A stretch of 64,000 nt of DNA from Azotimanducus sp963663145 (GTDB lineage: Bacteria > Pseudomonadota > Gammaproteobacteria > Pseudomonadales > Azotimanducaceae): NCBI GenBank assembly GCA_963663145.1, contig OY760134.1:930001-994000 (forward strand), read 5' to 3'. The stretch's first letter is position 1. Each line of letters opens with the position of its first letter. Position numbers and translations under genes: made by a program. Shown one piece after another: positions 16,323 to 29,164 of this stretch. Under the pieces are notes generated by a model. The model was given only the letters and a program-made list of their open reading frames with translations. It ran no database searches and was not told the DNA's origin.

Positions 16323-18791
16323 ATGAATATTCGAATGATGATCCCTGCGGCCTTGGTCGCGCTACTCGCCTGCGGTTCTTATCTCACGGGGCCTGCGTTT
16401 GCCGAGGAAGGTGCACGTGAGGTCGAGGAGATTATCGTCTCGGCGCGTCGCCAAGAGGAGACACTTCAGGACGTTCCGGTCACCGTCGCGGCGCTGACGG
16501 AGGCAGACTTGGACCGCTACCACATCACCAACCTCGTCGATGCGGCCAAGATGGTGCCGAATATGGTGATTTCCCATGGCGGTTCCGGCAATGGAGCGAA
16601 CCTTAACTTGAGAGGTATCGGATCAAGTTCGATTTCAGCCGCCTTCGATCACTCGGTGGCCATTAATTTGGATGGTGTGGTCGTGAACAGGGGTCGATTC
16701 ATTCACAACTCCTATCTCGACATGTCGCAGCTAGAGGTGCTCAAAGGCCCACAGTCGCTTTACTTCGGCAAATCGGCGACTGCGGGCGTGGTCTCGATCA
16801 CAACCAACGACCCGGGCGAAGAATTTGAAATCGAAGCCAGCGGGGGTTCGGAATTCGAGTACAAGGGATATTTCGGCGAGTTCATCATCTCTTCGCCCCT
16901 AACCGAAACACTGGGTGCCCGCCTCGCCATTGGATTCACGCAAAACGATGAACTCTTTGAGAACTATTCGGCGGAGAACGATTTGGTGAACGCGCCGATT
17001 TCGGGTGCCGATCAATGGTACGGCGACGACTCCCTGAACACCCGTCTTACGCTCGTATGGAAGCCAGTCAATAACTTCGAGGCGAAATTGAAGTACAGCT
17101 ACTCCGAATACAACAACAATGGTGGCGGCACCGCCTGGGCTGAAGAGATCTGCCCCGAAGGTCGGCAGCAGCCAACGGCGGTGCCAAGTGCTGCGGGAGC
17201 CTTTCGGTTGTTTCAAGGTGTGGATGACTGCGAGCTCAATGGCAACACATCGAAACTCCATCTGTATCCGGGACTTCGCGATGGTCTGCCGCAAGGCTAT
17301 GACGATGGGCGGCCCGGCTTGGAGCAGGACACCCACTTCGTGTCCTTGAACCTTGAATGGGACCTCTCCGAGCGCTACGCCTTGACCTCGACGACCGGCT
17401 GGGTTGACCTGCTCCATTGGGAACTTGACGACTACAGCTATGGCGCCGGCGTTTTTGGTGGTCTGCACAACAACGTCTACAAGAGTCTGACGCAAGAATT
17501 CGGCTTGGCCAGTGCCTATGACGGAGCTATGAACTTCCAAGCAGGCTTTTTCTATCAGGACATAGCGCAGGAATTCGATGCCTATCAGTATGCGTTTAAC
17601 TTGGGTGTGATGCCGAATATCTTTGGTCCCGCCTACGCCTTGGTGGGCGGGAATCCAGCCGCCCCCATTATTGGCCCCGATCCGGTCACGGGGAATGAAT
17701 ACGACTACAACAAGCATCACTATCTGGATACGGAAGTCTATTCGGCTTTTTTCGCCCTGTATTGGGAACTCAATGAGCGAACGGAAGTGACGGCCGGTGC
17801 CCGCTACACCAGCGAGGACAAGGACGGCAAGATCGAAATCCCTTACCTGCATGCGGCGGCGGTGCTGTTTGAATGGGGGGCGCCTGCCGTCATTGATGAA
17901 GGCTTGGAGTTCGACGATGAAAATCTCTCTCCCGAGGTCGCCGTGAATTACCACCTGACTGATGACATCAGTGTGTATGTGGCCTACAAGCAAGGCTTCA
18001 AGTCGGGTGGCATCGACAACAGTGCCTTGCCGACGGCCGCCTTGCAGCCCAGCAACCCCGACTTTCCCGATTTTCTGATTTACGAGTCCGAGGAAGCTGA
18101 AGGTTTTGAAGCCGGCTTGAAGGGGCGCTTCTTGGGCGGGGCCATGCGCTTCAATGCATCCGCCTTCTCCTACGAGTACTCGGATTTGCAGGTGCAACTC
18201 TTCGATTCCACCAATGTTCAGTTCTATACCTTCAATGCGTCGGCACTCGAAACCGAAGGCGTGGAATTCGACATGCTGTGGTACACGGATATTGAAGGCC
18301 TGGTGGTGCGCGGCGCATGGGCATGGACGGACACCTTCTACTCAGAGGATTTCATCAACGCAACCGGGGAGAACTTGAAGGGCGAAGATCGTGCCGGAAG
18401 CGCGGATCTCACGGGTTTCATGGGCGCCACCTACGATATGTCCGTCTCCAGCAACTGGCGGCTGAGCCTGTCAGCAGACGCACGCTATACCGGTGAATAT
18501 CCCTTTACGGCGACGATTGATCCCTTCACGCAGGATGCCTTCTGGCTGATAGACACGGCCATTAGCCTGTATTCGGAGGATGGTCGGCATCAGTTCAATC
18601 TGATCGGACGCAATATTACCGACGAGATTTACGCCATCACTGCAGGCGCTATCCCCGGCCGCTGTCCGACCCCGACGCCGGAAAGGGGTCCCTTGGCGAG
18701 TTGCAACGACACCGGCCCCAACAGTCTTGACCAGGCGGCCACCACCCCATTGGGGCGAACGCTCGGAATTCAATACCGATTCAGCATGTAG
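16323..18791 (+). CDS. TonB-dependent outer-membrane receptor
   Basis: The 822-residue protein has a signal peptide cut near GPAFA-EE, then a TonB-box/plug start EIIVSARRQEETLQDVPVTV and plug motifs LNLRGIGSS, DGVVVNRGRF and LEVLKGPQSLYFGKSATAG. A long beta-barrel region follows, with typical strands such as GLKGRFLGGAMRFNASAFSY and ending LGRTLGIQYRFSM. Such receptors import large or scarce molecules (siderophores, cobalamin, plant or algal compounds) across the outer membrane with energy from TonB-ExbB-ExbD. The last residue is Met rather than the common terminal Phe. The ligand cannot be told from sequence; no transport or catabolic partner lies beside it. A purine-rich GAGAGGTAG precedes ATG 16323. 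The gene separates ypjD from ffh, which are usually adjacent. Confidence 0.92.
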   Translation: MNIRMMIPAALVALLACGSYLTGPAFAEEGAREVEEIIVSARRQEETLQDVPVTVAALTEADLDRYHITNLVDAAKMVPNMVISHGGSGNGANLNLRGIGSSSISAAFDHSVAINLDGVVVNRGRFIHNSYLDMSQLEVLKGPQSLYFGKSATAGVVSITTNDPGEEFEIEASGGSEFEYKGYFGEFIISSPLTETLGARLAIGFTQNDELFENYSAENDLVNAPISGADQWYGDDSLNTRLTLVWKPVNNFEAKLKYSYSEYNNNGGGTAWAEEICPEGRQQPTAVPSAAGAFRLFQGVDDCELNGNTSKLHLYPGLRDGLPQGYDDGRPGLEQDTHFVSLNLEWDLSERYALTSTTGWVDLLHWELDDYSYGAGVFGGLHNNVYKSLTQEFGLASAYDGAMNFQAGFFYQDIAQEFDAYQYAFNLGVMPNIFGPAYALVGGNPAAPIIGPDPVTGNEYDYNKHHYLDTEVYSAFFALYWELNERTEVTAGARYTSEDKDGKIEIPYLHAAAVLFEWGAPAVIDEGLEFDDENLSPEVAVNYHLTDDISVYVAYKQGFKSGGIDNSALPTAALQPSNPDFPDFLIYESEEAEGFEAGLKGRFLGGAMRFNASAFSYEYSDLQVQLFDSTNVQFYTFNASALETEGVEFDMLWYTDIEGLVVRGAWAWTDTFYSEDFINATGENLKGEDRAGSADLTGFMGATYDMSVSSNWRLSLSADARYTGEYPFTATIDPFTQDAFWLIDTAISLYSEDGRHQFNLIGRNITDEIYAITAGAIPGRCPTPTPERGPLASCNDTGPNSLDQAATTPLGRTLGIQYRFSM

Positions 18792-18932
18792 CCTGAGGTA
18801 AGTGACCGTCGATAAACCACTCCTCTGTTGAGGAAGCGTATTTCTTCTTCGCGTCCAGGGTGCGCAGCCGCGTCTGATCGCGCCTCGTTATAATCCTTCA
18901 TCCCGTTTGGCTTGCAGCCTTTGGCAGGGTCC

Positions 18933-20297
18933 GTGCTCGAGAATCTGACATCTCGCTTTCACCGCATCTTGGGTGGGCTTGGGCGCAAGCGCATGTTGAC
19001 CGAGCGCAATGTGTCGGAAACCCTCAAGGATGTGCGCATGGCGCTTCTCGATGCCGATGTCGCCCTCGGCGTGGTTCGAGAGTTCGTGGCCGAACTACAG
19101 CTAAAGGCGGTTGGCACCAGCCTCGCAAGCGGCACCACGCCGAGCGAAGGCTTGGTTCAGATACTTCGCGAATCCTTGATCGAACTGCTCGGAGGCGCGA
19201 ATGACTCGCTGAATCTGCGCGCGGCGCCGCCGGTGGTGGTGCTTCTTGCGGGTGTGCAGGGGGCGGGCAAGACCACTACCGCCGCCAAGCTCGCGCATCT
19301 GTTGAAATCGCGGGACGGCAAGCAGGTGTCCTTGGTAAGCACCGATATCTACCGACCGGCCGCACTCGAACAGCTTGAGATATTGAGCCGCGAGGTTGGC
19401 GTCACCTGCCACCCGGCATCAACCCAAGAAGCTCCGGTGGACATCGCCAAGCGCGCCCTCGGGCAGGCGCGCCTTGCCGCCGATCAGGTGCTCATAGTGG
19501 ACAGCGCCGGACGCTCGCAGCTCGACGAGGAGATGATGCGCGAGATAGAGGCGCTGCACGCGGCCATTTCTCCGACCGAGACACTCTTTGTGATGGATGC
19601 CATGGCCGGACAGGATGCGGCGCGCACGGCGGCCGCCTTCCACAAAACTTTGGAGCTCACCGGCACCGTCATCACCAAAGCCGACGGCGATGCGCGCGGC
19701 GGTGCCATGCTCACGGTTCGTGCGCTCACCAAGCGTCCGATCAAGTTTATCGGGGTGGGCGAAAAGATTGACGCGCTGGAAGCCTTCCATCCTGATCGCA
19801 TGGTGTCGAGAATCTTGGGAGAGGGCGATCTCGCCACGCTCATGGAAGAGGCGGCGCGCAAAGTGGACCAGAAGTCCGCGAATCGTGTGGCGCAGCGGAT
19901 TGTTGGCGGCAAACGCTTCAGCTTGCAGGACTTCAAGGATTCGCTCGTGAACATGAAGTCCATGGGTGGCTTGGAGGGGCTCGGAGACTTCCTGCCCGTT
20001 CCGAAAGAGATGCTTGAGCGTGGGCAGCAGCGTATGGATGATTCGGCGCTCAAGCGTAACATCGCGGTAATCGACTCCATGACGCCGCATGAGCGCCAGT
20101 ATCCGGATGTCATTGGCAGTTCGCGAAAAAGCCGCATTGCCCGTGGTGCCGGTGTCGAAGCGCGCGAAGTCGCGCAGGTACTGCGCGAGTTTCGGCAGAT
20201 GCAAAAGATGTCTCAGCGGGTCGCGCGCAAGGGCTTTCAGAAGAAAATGCAAAGGGCCATGCAGATGCAGGGCCGGACTATGCGAAGGCCCGCCTAG
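18933..20297 (+). CDS. ffh: signal recognition particle protein Ffh
   Basis: Ffh binds 4.5S RNA and signal sequences and hands ribosomes to FtsY at the membrane. The 454-residue product contains the N domain (LTSRFHRILGGLG), the GTPase elements GVQGAGKTT, STDIYRPAALEQ, VDSAGR and TKADGDARGG, and a C-terminal M domain with DFKDSLVNMKSMGG and SRKSRIARGAGVE. Two G elements differ slightly from the commonest forms (DTAGR as DSAGR; TKLD as TKAD), with the guanine-contacting Asp kept. GTG 18933 is chosen because LENLTSRF matches the usual N-terminus; an earlier start at 18912 is possible. imuA begins 30 bp downstream on the same strand. Confidence 0.93.
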   Translation: MLENLTSRFHRILGGLGRKRMLTERNVSETLKDVRMALLDADVALGVVREFVAELQLKAVGTSLASGTTPSEGLVQILRESLIELLGGANDSLNLRAAPPVVVLLAGVQGAGKTTTAAKLAHLLKSRDGKQVSLVSTDIYRPAALEQLEILSREVGVTCHPASTQEAPVDIAKRALGQARLAADQVLIVDSAGRSQLDEEMMREIEALHAAISPTETLFVMDAMAGQDAARTAAAFHKTLELTGTVITKADGDARGGAMLTVRALTKRPIKFIGVGEKIDALEAFHPDRMVSRILGEGDLATLMEEAARKVDQKSANRVAQRIVGGKRFSLQDFKDSLVNMKSMGGLEGLGDFLPVPKEMLERGQQRMDDSALKRNIAVIDSMTPHERQYPDVIGSSRKSRIARGAGVEAREVAQVLREFRQMQKMSQRVARKGFQKKMQRAMQMQGRTMRRPA

Positions 20298-20327
20298 TCG
20301 GATGCGTGGACATTTCGTCGGGCTCCA

Positions 20328-20969
20328 ATGAGCGAAGAGCAGGAATCTCGTCTCAATGCGCTCCGTGGGCGCATTGAAGGGATTGAAGCGCCGGCCTCCA
20401 ACAAGCCGCCGATCAGCTTAGGCGTCTCGGCGATTGATGGATTGCTACGCGGCGGGCTTGCGTTTGGTCGCGTGCACGCGGTGCAGGGCAGGGCTTCGTT
20501 TGGCTTTCTCACCGCCCTTGCGGCGCGTTCTTCCGGGCCTGTGTTCTGGTGCTGCCTAGCCGATGCTCAAGAGCAGCCATACATGGAAGGCGTGCGACAG
20601 GTCGGCTTGGATCCGGATCGCATCATTCTGGTGGAGTGTGAGCATCAGGCGAGCCTGCTCGGATGCGTCGAAACTTCGCTCGCGAGCGGCGCGGTGCCCT
20701 TGGTGGTGGCGCAATTGGAAGGGAGGTGTGATCGTTTGGCGGGTCGCCGCTTGCAATTGGCCGCCGAGCGCGGGGAAAGTTTGGCTGTGGTTGCGGTCAA
20801 GGAGAGGGGGACACTTGCTTGGGCCGAAACCGGCTGGCAGGCGCAACCGCTGCCGTCGCGGTCGAGCCGGCCCATGTGGAAACTGAGCTTGGTGCGTAGT
20901 CGCCGATCCACAACCAGAAGTTGGAACGTGGAGTGGGATGCCAATGAGACTGGCTTGCGTTTGGCTTGA
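20328..20969 (+). CDS. imuA: ImuA-like translesion synthesis accessory protein
   Basis: The 213-residue protein resembles the RecA/SulA-related ImuA family: PISLGVSAIDGLLRGGLAFG near residue 28, then a strand FWCCLADAQEQPYMEG and PLVVAQLEGRCDRLAGRRLQ. The position usually taken by a Walker A motif reads VQGRASFGFLTAL, without the GKT/S signature, so ATP binding is doubtful. ImuA works with ImuB and DnaE2 in SOS-linked error-prone lesion bypass. The next gene, imuB, overlaps its end by 32 bp, a classic arrangement. No LexA-type palindrome is visible in the short gap after ffh. Confidence 0.85.
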   Translation: MSEEQESRLNALRGRIEGIEAPASNKPPISLGVSAIDGLLRGGLAFGRVHAVQGRASFGFLTALAARSSGPVFWCCLADAQEQPYMEGVRQVGLDPDRIILVECEHQASLLGCVETSLASGAVPLVVAQLEGRCDRLAGRRLQLAAERGESLAVVAVKERGTLAWAETGWQAQPLPSRSSRPMWKLSLVRSRRSTTRSWNVEWDANETGLRLA

Positions 20970-22458
20970 GCGCCTGCTGACGGACAGCCTGGTCGCCCGC
21001 GAACCAGAACTCGCGAAAGAGACGCTGGTGACCGTTGAAGAGCGCCAGGGCGCCATGCTGGTCACTGGCGTATCCGTGCGCGCCGAGGCGATGGGTGTGC
21101 GCAAGGGAACTTCGCTTGCCGATGTGAGGGCACTGGCGGCATCCCTGGTTGCGCGGCGAGTGGATCCGAGCGAGGTGGATCAGATGCAGGAGCGTATGGC
21201 GAGACTTGCATCCCGCTATGGCCCTTGGGTGTCGCAAGCCTCGGCCTTGCCGAGAGACAAGCTGGTGGTGGATGTGAGTGGTTGCGGTCACCTTTTTGGC
21301 GGGGAAGCGGCACTCCTTGAAGATCTGCTCAGGCGTGGTCGGGAGATGGGCGTGAGCCTCAGGGCGGCCATCGCCGACCGGCTCATCGGTGCCATGGCCT
21401 TGGCGGAATTTGCGCCCGATGACGCTTTCGTTGCCGAGCCCGGGGGAACTTGGAATGCCATGCAGTCACTGCCGGTGGAAGCCTTGGGCATCGATGAATC
21501 CACAGTGCTGGCCTTCGCGCGCTTGGGTCTTCGGCGCATTTCCGACTTGTATTCAATTCCGCCGTCCTCGCTGCGCGCCCGCTTCGGCTCCCAGGTTGTC
21601 CAAGCCATTGAAAAGGCGAAGGGCTTGGCACCGGAACCCATTGCCATGCGCCCGCAAACTCCGCCGCCGCGCCTCTCGCTCGAACTCTCCGATCCCGCAC
21701 GCACACCGGAGGAAGTGGCCCATCATGTGGCGCGCCTCATGTCGGCGCTTTGTGATCGGCTCGCCAATCAGCGACTCGGTGCCGAGCGCATGCTGCTCCG
21801 ATTCACGGAGCTGCGCGGTGGACGGCCGACCAATCGACATGTGGTGGTTGGGGTGGCATCGCCCATGCGCGATCCCGAACGTTGGCTGGGTCTCATATCC
21901 GAACGCCAAGCCGTGTTTGATCCGGCCGAAGGCGTGGAAAAGCTGGAACTTCAAGCCTTGGTGACGCCCTTGGATGGCGAGCAAGTTGACTTGTATGGCA
22001 GGAAGCCGGGCGATTCGTTGAGTGCGCTCATCGAAACACTCTCTGCCCGCTTGGGAGAACATCGCGTTGTCAGGTTCATCGAAGCGGACAGTCACCTTCC
22101 CGAAGCCCTCTGGCATCGAAAGCCCGCCCTCGAATCGCGCAAATCCGGACGACCTGAGCTGGGAAACAGCCACCGGGCCGGGACACGCAGACCGCTCACC
22201 CTCTTTTCGACGCCCGAGGCTATTTTCGTACGGACGAACCCTGAGCCGAGCGAGTTTGGCTGGCGCGGTATGAGCAAGCGCATCCGCCGCGCCACTGGAC
22301 CGGAACGCATCGTGCCGCCTTGGTGGCAGGGGTCTTCGGCTGCGGACAGGGCGGTGCGCGACTATTGGCGGGTGGAAACGGAGGATGGCGACCGGTTTTG
22401 GATCTTTCAAGGACATGCCAACCCCGCCGACTGGTACATACAGGGTCGATTCGCGTGA
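20938..22458 (+). CDS. imuB: ImuB, Y-family polymerase-like mutasome protein
   Basis: ImuB is a non-catalytic Y-family relative that joins the beta clamp, ImuA and DnaE2. The 506-residue protein shows LACVWLERLLTDSL at the N-terminus, GVRKGTSLADVRALA, the palm-like VVDVSGCGHLFGGE, a helix-hairpin-helix region (LGIDESTVLAFARLGLRRIS) and the conserved C-terminal end RFWIFQGHANPADWYIQGRF. The acidic triad of active Y polymerases is not evident, as expected for ImuB. It overlaps imuA and lies 30 bp before dnaE2, forming one operon. Confidence 0.92.
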   Translation: MPMRLACVWLERLLTDSLVAREPELAKETLVTVEERQGAMLVTGVSVRAEAMGVRKGTSLADVRALAASLVARRVDPSEVDQMQERMARLASRYGPWVSQASALPRDKLVVDVSGCGHLFGGEAALLEDLLRRGREMGVSLRAAIADRLIGAMALAEFAPDDAFVAEPGGTWNAMQSLPVEALGIDESTVLAFARLGLRRISDLYSIPPSSLRARFGSQVVQAIEKAKGLAPEPIAMRPQTPPPRLSLELSDPARTPEEVAHHVARLMSALCDRLANQRLGAERMLLRFTELRGGRPTNRHVVVGVASPMRDPERWLGLISERQAVFDPAEGVEKLELQALVTPLDGEQVDLYGRKPGDSLSALIETLSARLGEHRVVRFIEADSHLPEALWHRKPALESRKSGRPELGNSHRAGTRRPLTLFSTPEAIFVRTNPEPSEFGWRGMSKRIRRATGPERIVPPWWQGSSAADRAVRDYWRVETEDGDRFWIFQGHANPADWYIQGRFA

Positions 22459-22488
22459 TCAGCGGATCCCCATAGGGTCGCGACAATC

Positions 22489-25647
<3,159 letters not shown>

Positions 25648-25793
25648 CGCACCGAATTCTAGCGTCGGCTTGTCATAATATGCGCCTGCGCTTGAGTGAT
25701 GACGGAAGGAATGGTGCGACTTGATGGAGCCTATCGATAACGGAACTTGTGTCTTTCTCGGATGGGCGGAAATCTCTTGAGGAACTCGCACCT

Positions 25794-26543
25794 ATGAGCG
25801 AAATTGACAGCATCGCAAATTTTCGAGACTTTGGCGGTCTTGCGGCGGGCAATGGTCAGCGGGTACAACAAGGTCGGCTGTTTCGGTCAGGGATTTTATG
25901 CGACCTTGATAAGCGGGGACAACAGCGTCTTGCCGATCTTGACGTGCGCGTCATCTGTGATATGCGCAGTGAAGAGGAGTGCCGGGTCAATCCCGCGCCC
26001 GAGTTCACGCACGCGCCGCGTTACCTCAACTTGCCGATACGGCCCGGAAGGCGGCTGGCGGAACTGCCGATTGGCACTCCAGGTGTCACGCCCGATCAAC
26101 GCGCCGACAGATTGCAGGTGATCTATGTAGAACTCGCGGAAGACCACGCGCGGGTCTACGCCAAGTACTTTCAGGAAGTGCTTGAATTGGAGACGGGCGC
26201 GTCTCTATTGCACTGCACGGCGGGCAAGGATAGGACCGGTTTTGGTGCCGCGATACTCTTGCGCAGCCTCGGCGTATCGGACGCAGACATCATGCAGGAC
26301 TACTTGCTCACTAATGAGACGCTCGATTTTGGGCGATTCATCGCGCCACGTCTGAAAGCCTACTATGATTTGGATTTCACCCCTCAATTTGCAAAGGAGG
26401 TGTCGCAAGCTCGGTCAAGTTTCCTTGAGGCCGCTTTCGAGGCGATTGATAATCGCTGGGGCTCTTTTGATTCATATATCGAACGAGGATTGGGGATGAC
26501 CGAGGCGCGCCTAGGGCGTTTGCGCGAGCTCTACTTGGATTGA
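25794..26543 (+). CDS. tyrosine/serine phosphatase family protein (CX5R)
   Basis: The 249-residue protein has the dual-specificity/tyrosine phosphatase signature HCTAGKDRTGFGAAI around residue 142, with the nucleophilic Cys and the P-loop Arg. The N-terminal NFRDFGGLAAGNG and GRLFRSGILCDLD are typical of the bacterial PTP-SIWZ-like group, whose members dephosphorylate phosphotyrosine or phosphoinositides. ATG 25794 fits the family start (MSEIDSIANFRDFGG); an earlier frame start at 25749 adds 15 unlikely residues. A GAGG lies about 12 bp upstream. The substrate is unknown; the adjacent SDR gene is convergent. Confidence 0.87.
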   Translation: MSEIDSIANFRDFGGLAAGNGQRVQQGRLFRSGILCDLDKRGQQRLADLDVRVICDMRSEEECRVNPAPEFTHAPRYLNLPIRPGRRLAELPIGTPGVTPDQRADRLQVIYVELAEDHARVYAKYFQEVLELETGASLLHCTAGKDRTGFGAAILLRSLGVSDADIMQDYLLTNETLDFGRFIAPRLKAYYDLDFTPQFAKEVSQARSSFLEAAFEAIDNRWGSFDSYIERGLGMTEARLGRLRELYLD

Positions 26544-26565
26544 CTCCTGCCGGGAGAGAGTCCCG

Positions 26566-27240
26566 CTACCAGGGATGGACCTCCCCGTTCCACTTGTAGA
26601 ACTTCCCTGAGTCTTCCTTGGTCATCCCTGCGATGACCGAAATGATGCCCGCAGCGCTCTCATCCGCGGTGATCTCGGCATTGGGCCCGCCCATGTCGGT
26701 CTTCACCCATCCAGGATGCATGAGACCCACAGTGATCGGCTCCGCTTTCCAATCGATTGCGAGTATCTGCGTGACCTTGGAAAAGGCCGCCTTGGTCGAT
26801 GAATAAATGTACATGCCGCCGAAGGGCCAGGTGGATGCGGCCAGTTGACTCGTCACGTTCATGAGCTTGCCGTTGCCGCTCGCAAGCAGGTTGGATTTGA
26901 AGGCACGCGCGACCAGCGTCGGACCGATGGTGTTCACGTCGAGCGTGCGGCGCCACTCATCAAGGTCGAGGTCGTCGAGCGACTGCTTCATGCCACCGAC
27001 GGCACCGGCGTTGTTGATGAGGATGTCTATGGGGCCGTCACCGATGGCAGCGCGGGCGGCCGAAATTGAATCTGGATTGCCGACGTCCATTTCTTGCAAC
27101 TGCGCCTTGCCTCCGGCAAGTCCTTCGCATGCATCTGGACTACGCACGCAGGCCATAACCTCGTCGCCGGCAGCCACGTATTTCTCGGTGAGCGACTTGC
27201 CTATGCCTCTGCCGGCGCCTGTGATGAGAACCTTGGCCAT
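26566..27240 (-). CDS. short-chain dehydrogenase/reductase
   Basis: The 224-residue protein is a classical SDR: nucleotide-binding GAGRGIGKSL at residues 8-17, NNAG at about 80, a Ser in VTSQLAAS, and the active-site pair YSSTKAAFSK. It uses NAD(P)H to oxidise or reduce an alcohol/carbonyl substrate that is not predictable; the sequence is nearest in style to C-factor/CsgA-like SDRs. ATG 27240 is chosen over an upstream in-frame start at 27336 because the purine-rich GAAGGAGAAGAAGAA ribosome-binding stretch directly precedes it. It is divergent from the AtuA-family gene, and the 148-bp gap probably holds both promoters. Confidence 0.9.
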   Translation of the reverse strand: MAKVLITGAGRGIGKSLTEKYVAAGDEVMACVRSPDACEGLAGGKAQLQEMDVGNPDSISAARAAIGDGPIDILINNAGAVGGMKQSLDDLDLDEWRRTLDVNTIGPTLVARAFKSNLLASGNGKLMNVTSQLAASTWPFGGMYIYSSTKAAFSKVTQILAIDWKAEPITVGLMHPGWVKTDMGGPNAEITADESAAGIISVIAGMTKEDSGKFYKWNGEVHPW

Positions 27241-27388
27241 TTCTTCTTCTCCTTCGATTTCAAACGCGGGCACACTAGCACGATTTCCAGCGCTTGACGG
27301 CGTGGCGAATTGCATGGAAGTGAACAGCTGAGACATAGGGCCTCCATCATCGCTAGAATGCTCTGGCGCTATGAGGTAAGACTGAACA

Positions 27389-29164
27389 ATGCCTAGATCA
27401 GCAGACGTCCTGCGCGTTGCGAATTGCAGTGGGTTTTATGGGGATCGTCTTTCGGCGGCACGCGAAATGGTTCAGGGCGGCCCCATTGATGTGTTGACCG
27501 GCGACTATTTGGCTGAACTCACCATGGCCATTTTGCATAACCAGCGACAAGAACGCGGCGAGCACATGGGCTATGTGGGGACCTTTTTGAAGCAGCTTCA
27601 AGAAGTGCTCAAACCCTGTATGGAGCGCGGCATCAAGATCGTCACCAATGCCGGTGGATTGAACCCAGCCTCATTGGCGCGCCAGGTGGAGCGCCTCGCT
27701 TCGGAGCAAGGCGTGGCGTCCAAAGTTGCCTATATAGATGGCGACGACCTACTGCCGCGACTTGCCGACTTGCAGCAGGCCGGGGAAGCCTTCACCAATA
27801 TCGACCGAGGCATGGCGCTCTCGGAATCAGACTATGAACCGGTCACGGCCAACGCCTACCTGGGCGGTTGGGGGATCAAGCATGCGCTCGATGCCGGTGC
27901 GGACGTGGTGATCTGCCCGCGCGTGACCGATGCGGCAGTGGTCATCGGCCCCGCCGCTTGGAAATTTGGCTGGCAACGAGACGATTTCGATGCGCTCGCC
28001 GGCGCACTTGCCGCCGGTCACATCATCGAATGCGGCCCTCAGACCACAGGTGGCAACTATGCCTTCTTTCAGGAAGTGCCGAACTTCAAGCAGGTCGGCT
28101 TTCCGATTGCCGAAATCGAGGCCGACGGTAGCTTCACCATCACCAAGCACCCCGATACCGGTGGGCTGGTATCCGTCGGCACGGTCACTGCGCAACTCCT
28201 CTACGAAATCCGCGCACCCGCCTACGTGAACCCGGATGTGATCGCACATTTCGATACCTTGAAATTGGAGCAGGTTGGTGAAGACCGCGTGCGCGTGAGC
28301 GGCTGTCGCGGGTCGAGCCCGCCGCCCACCCACAAGGTGTGCATCAACGCCTTTGCCGGATACCGAAACAACACCGAACTTTTGCTCACCGGCTTGGATA
28401 TAGAAAAAAAAGCCGAGATTCTGACCGAAGCGCTGTTCGACTCTCTCGGTGGTCGCGAGCAGTTCGATGAGGCCACGGTGGAAATACGTCGCACCGACAA
28501 GCAAGACCCCAACAGCAATGAAGAAGCCATGGCGAGCCTATGCATCGACCTACGCTCGAATGACCCGCAACTCGTCGGGCGACTCTACACGGCCAAAGTC
28601 ATCGAACTCGCACTTGCCAGCTATCCCGGCTATTGCGGCCGTTCGGTTGTTGGCTCGGGATCACCTGTTCTGGTCCATTGGCCGGCCTTGCTGGACAGTC
28701 GCCATCTGGTTGAGCGTGTGCACATGGATGGGAACACCATGGATGTCCCGCCCACCAGCCAGCTTGGGCTGCCCGAAATCGACTGCCAACACCCTCCGGT
28801 AGAACTCGCCCCAGCGCCTTCCGGTGCGACGAAGTCCCATCCCTTGGGCAGGCTCTTCGGAACGCGTTCGGGTGACAAGGGCGGATGCGCCAATTTGGGC
28901 ATCTGGGCGAAGAATGACGACAGCTACTCGTTTCTCTATCACTTCTTGACGGTGGAGCAACTTAAGGCGCTATTGCCGGACATGGCGCAATATCATATCG
29001 ACCGCTATGAGATGCCGAATCTACGTGCGCTGAATTTCTTCCTTCATGGGGTGCTGCGAGAAGGTGTCTCATCCAATAGCAGGCTTGACGGGCAAGCCAA
29101 GTCCCTCGGCGAGTATTTGCGAGCCAAATTGATCGATGTGCCGGTGAGCCTGCTCGACGAGTAA
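27389..29164 (+). CDS. acyclic terpene utilisation AtuA-family protein
   Basis: The 591-residue protein matches the AtuA family (DUF1446 N-terminal domain plus C-terminal AtuA-like ferredoxin-fold domain). Landmarks are ANCSGFYGDRLSAAREMVQ near the start, TNAGGLNPASLARQVE, DVVICPRVTDAAVVIGP, GGNYAFFQEVPNFKQVGFPI and, near the C-terminus, LGRLFGTRSGDKGGCANLGI. AtuA is needed for citronellol/geraniol catabolism in Pseudomonas, and relatives occur in branched acid pathways, but its reaction is not well defined. Here the other Atu partners (carboxylase subunits, acyl-CoA dehydrogenase, hydratase) are absent; only the divergent SDR is nearby. Specific substrate unknown. Confidence 0.9.
   Translation: MPRSADVLRVANCSGFYGDRLSAAREMVQGGPIDVLTGDYLAELTMAILHNQRQERGEHMGYVGTFLKQLQEVLKPCMERGIKIVTNAGGLNPASLARQVERLASEQGVASKVAYIDGDDLLPRLADLQQAGEAFTNIDRGMALSESDYEPVTANAYLGGWGIKHALDAGADVVICPRVTDAAVVIGPAAWKFGWQRDDFDALAGALAAGHIIECGPQTTGGNYAFFQEVPNFKQVGFPIAEIEADGSFTITKHPDTGGLVSVGTVTAQLLYEIRAPAYVNPDVIAHFDTLKLEQVGEDRVRVSGCRGSSPPPTHKVCINAFAGYRNNTELLLTGLDIEKKAEILTEALFDSLGGREQFDEATVEIRRTDKQDPNSNEEAMASLCIDLRSNDPQLVGRLYTAKVIELALASYPGYCGRSVVGSGSPVLVHWPALLDSRHLVERVHMDGNTMDVPPTSQLGLPEIDCQHPPVELAPAPSGATKSHPLGRLFGTRSGDKGGCANLGIWAKNDDSYSFLYHFLTVEQLKALLPDMAQYHIDRYEMPNLRALNFFLHGVLREGVSSNSRLDGQAKSLGEYLRAKLIDVPVSLLDE

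Noticed and set aside
16899..18197. 432-residue open frame antisense to the TonB-dependent receptor
   Set aside because: Shadow of a long beta-barrel gene; composition is not like a real protein and no start site is supported.
20298..20327. LexA operator before imuA
   Set aside because: The 30-bp gap after ffh contains no palindrome resembling a known LexA box.
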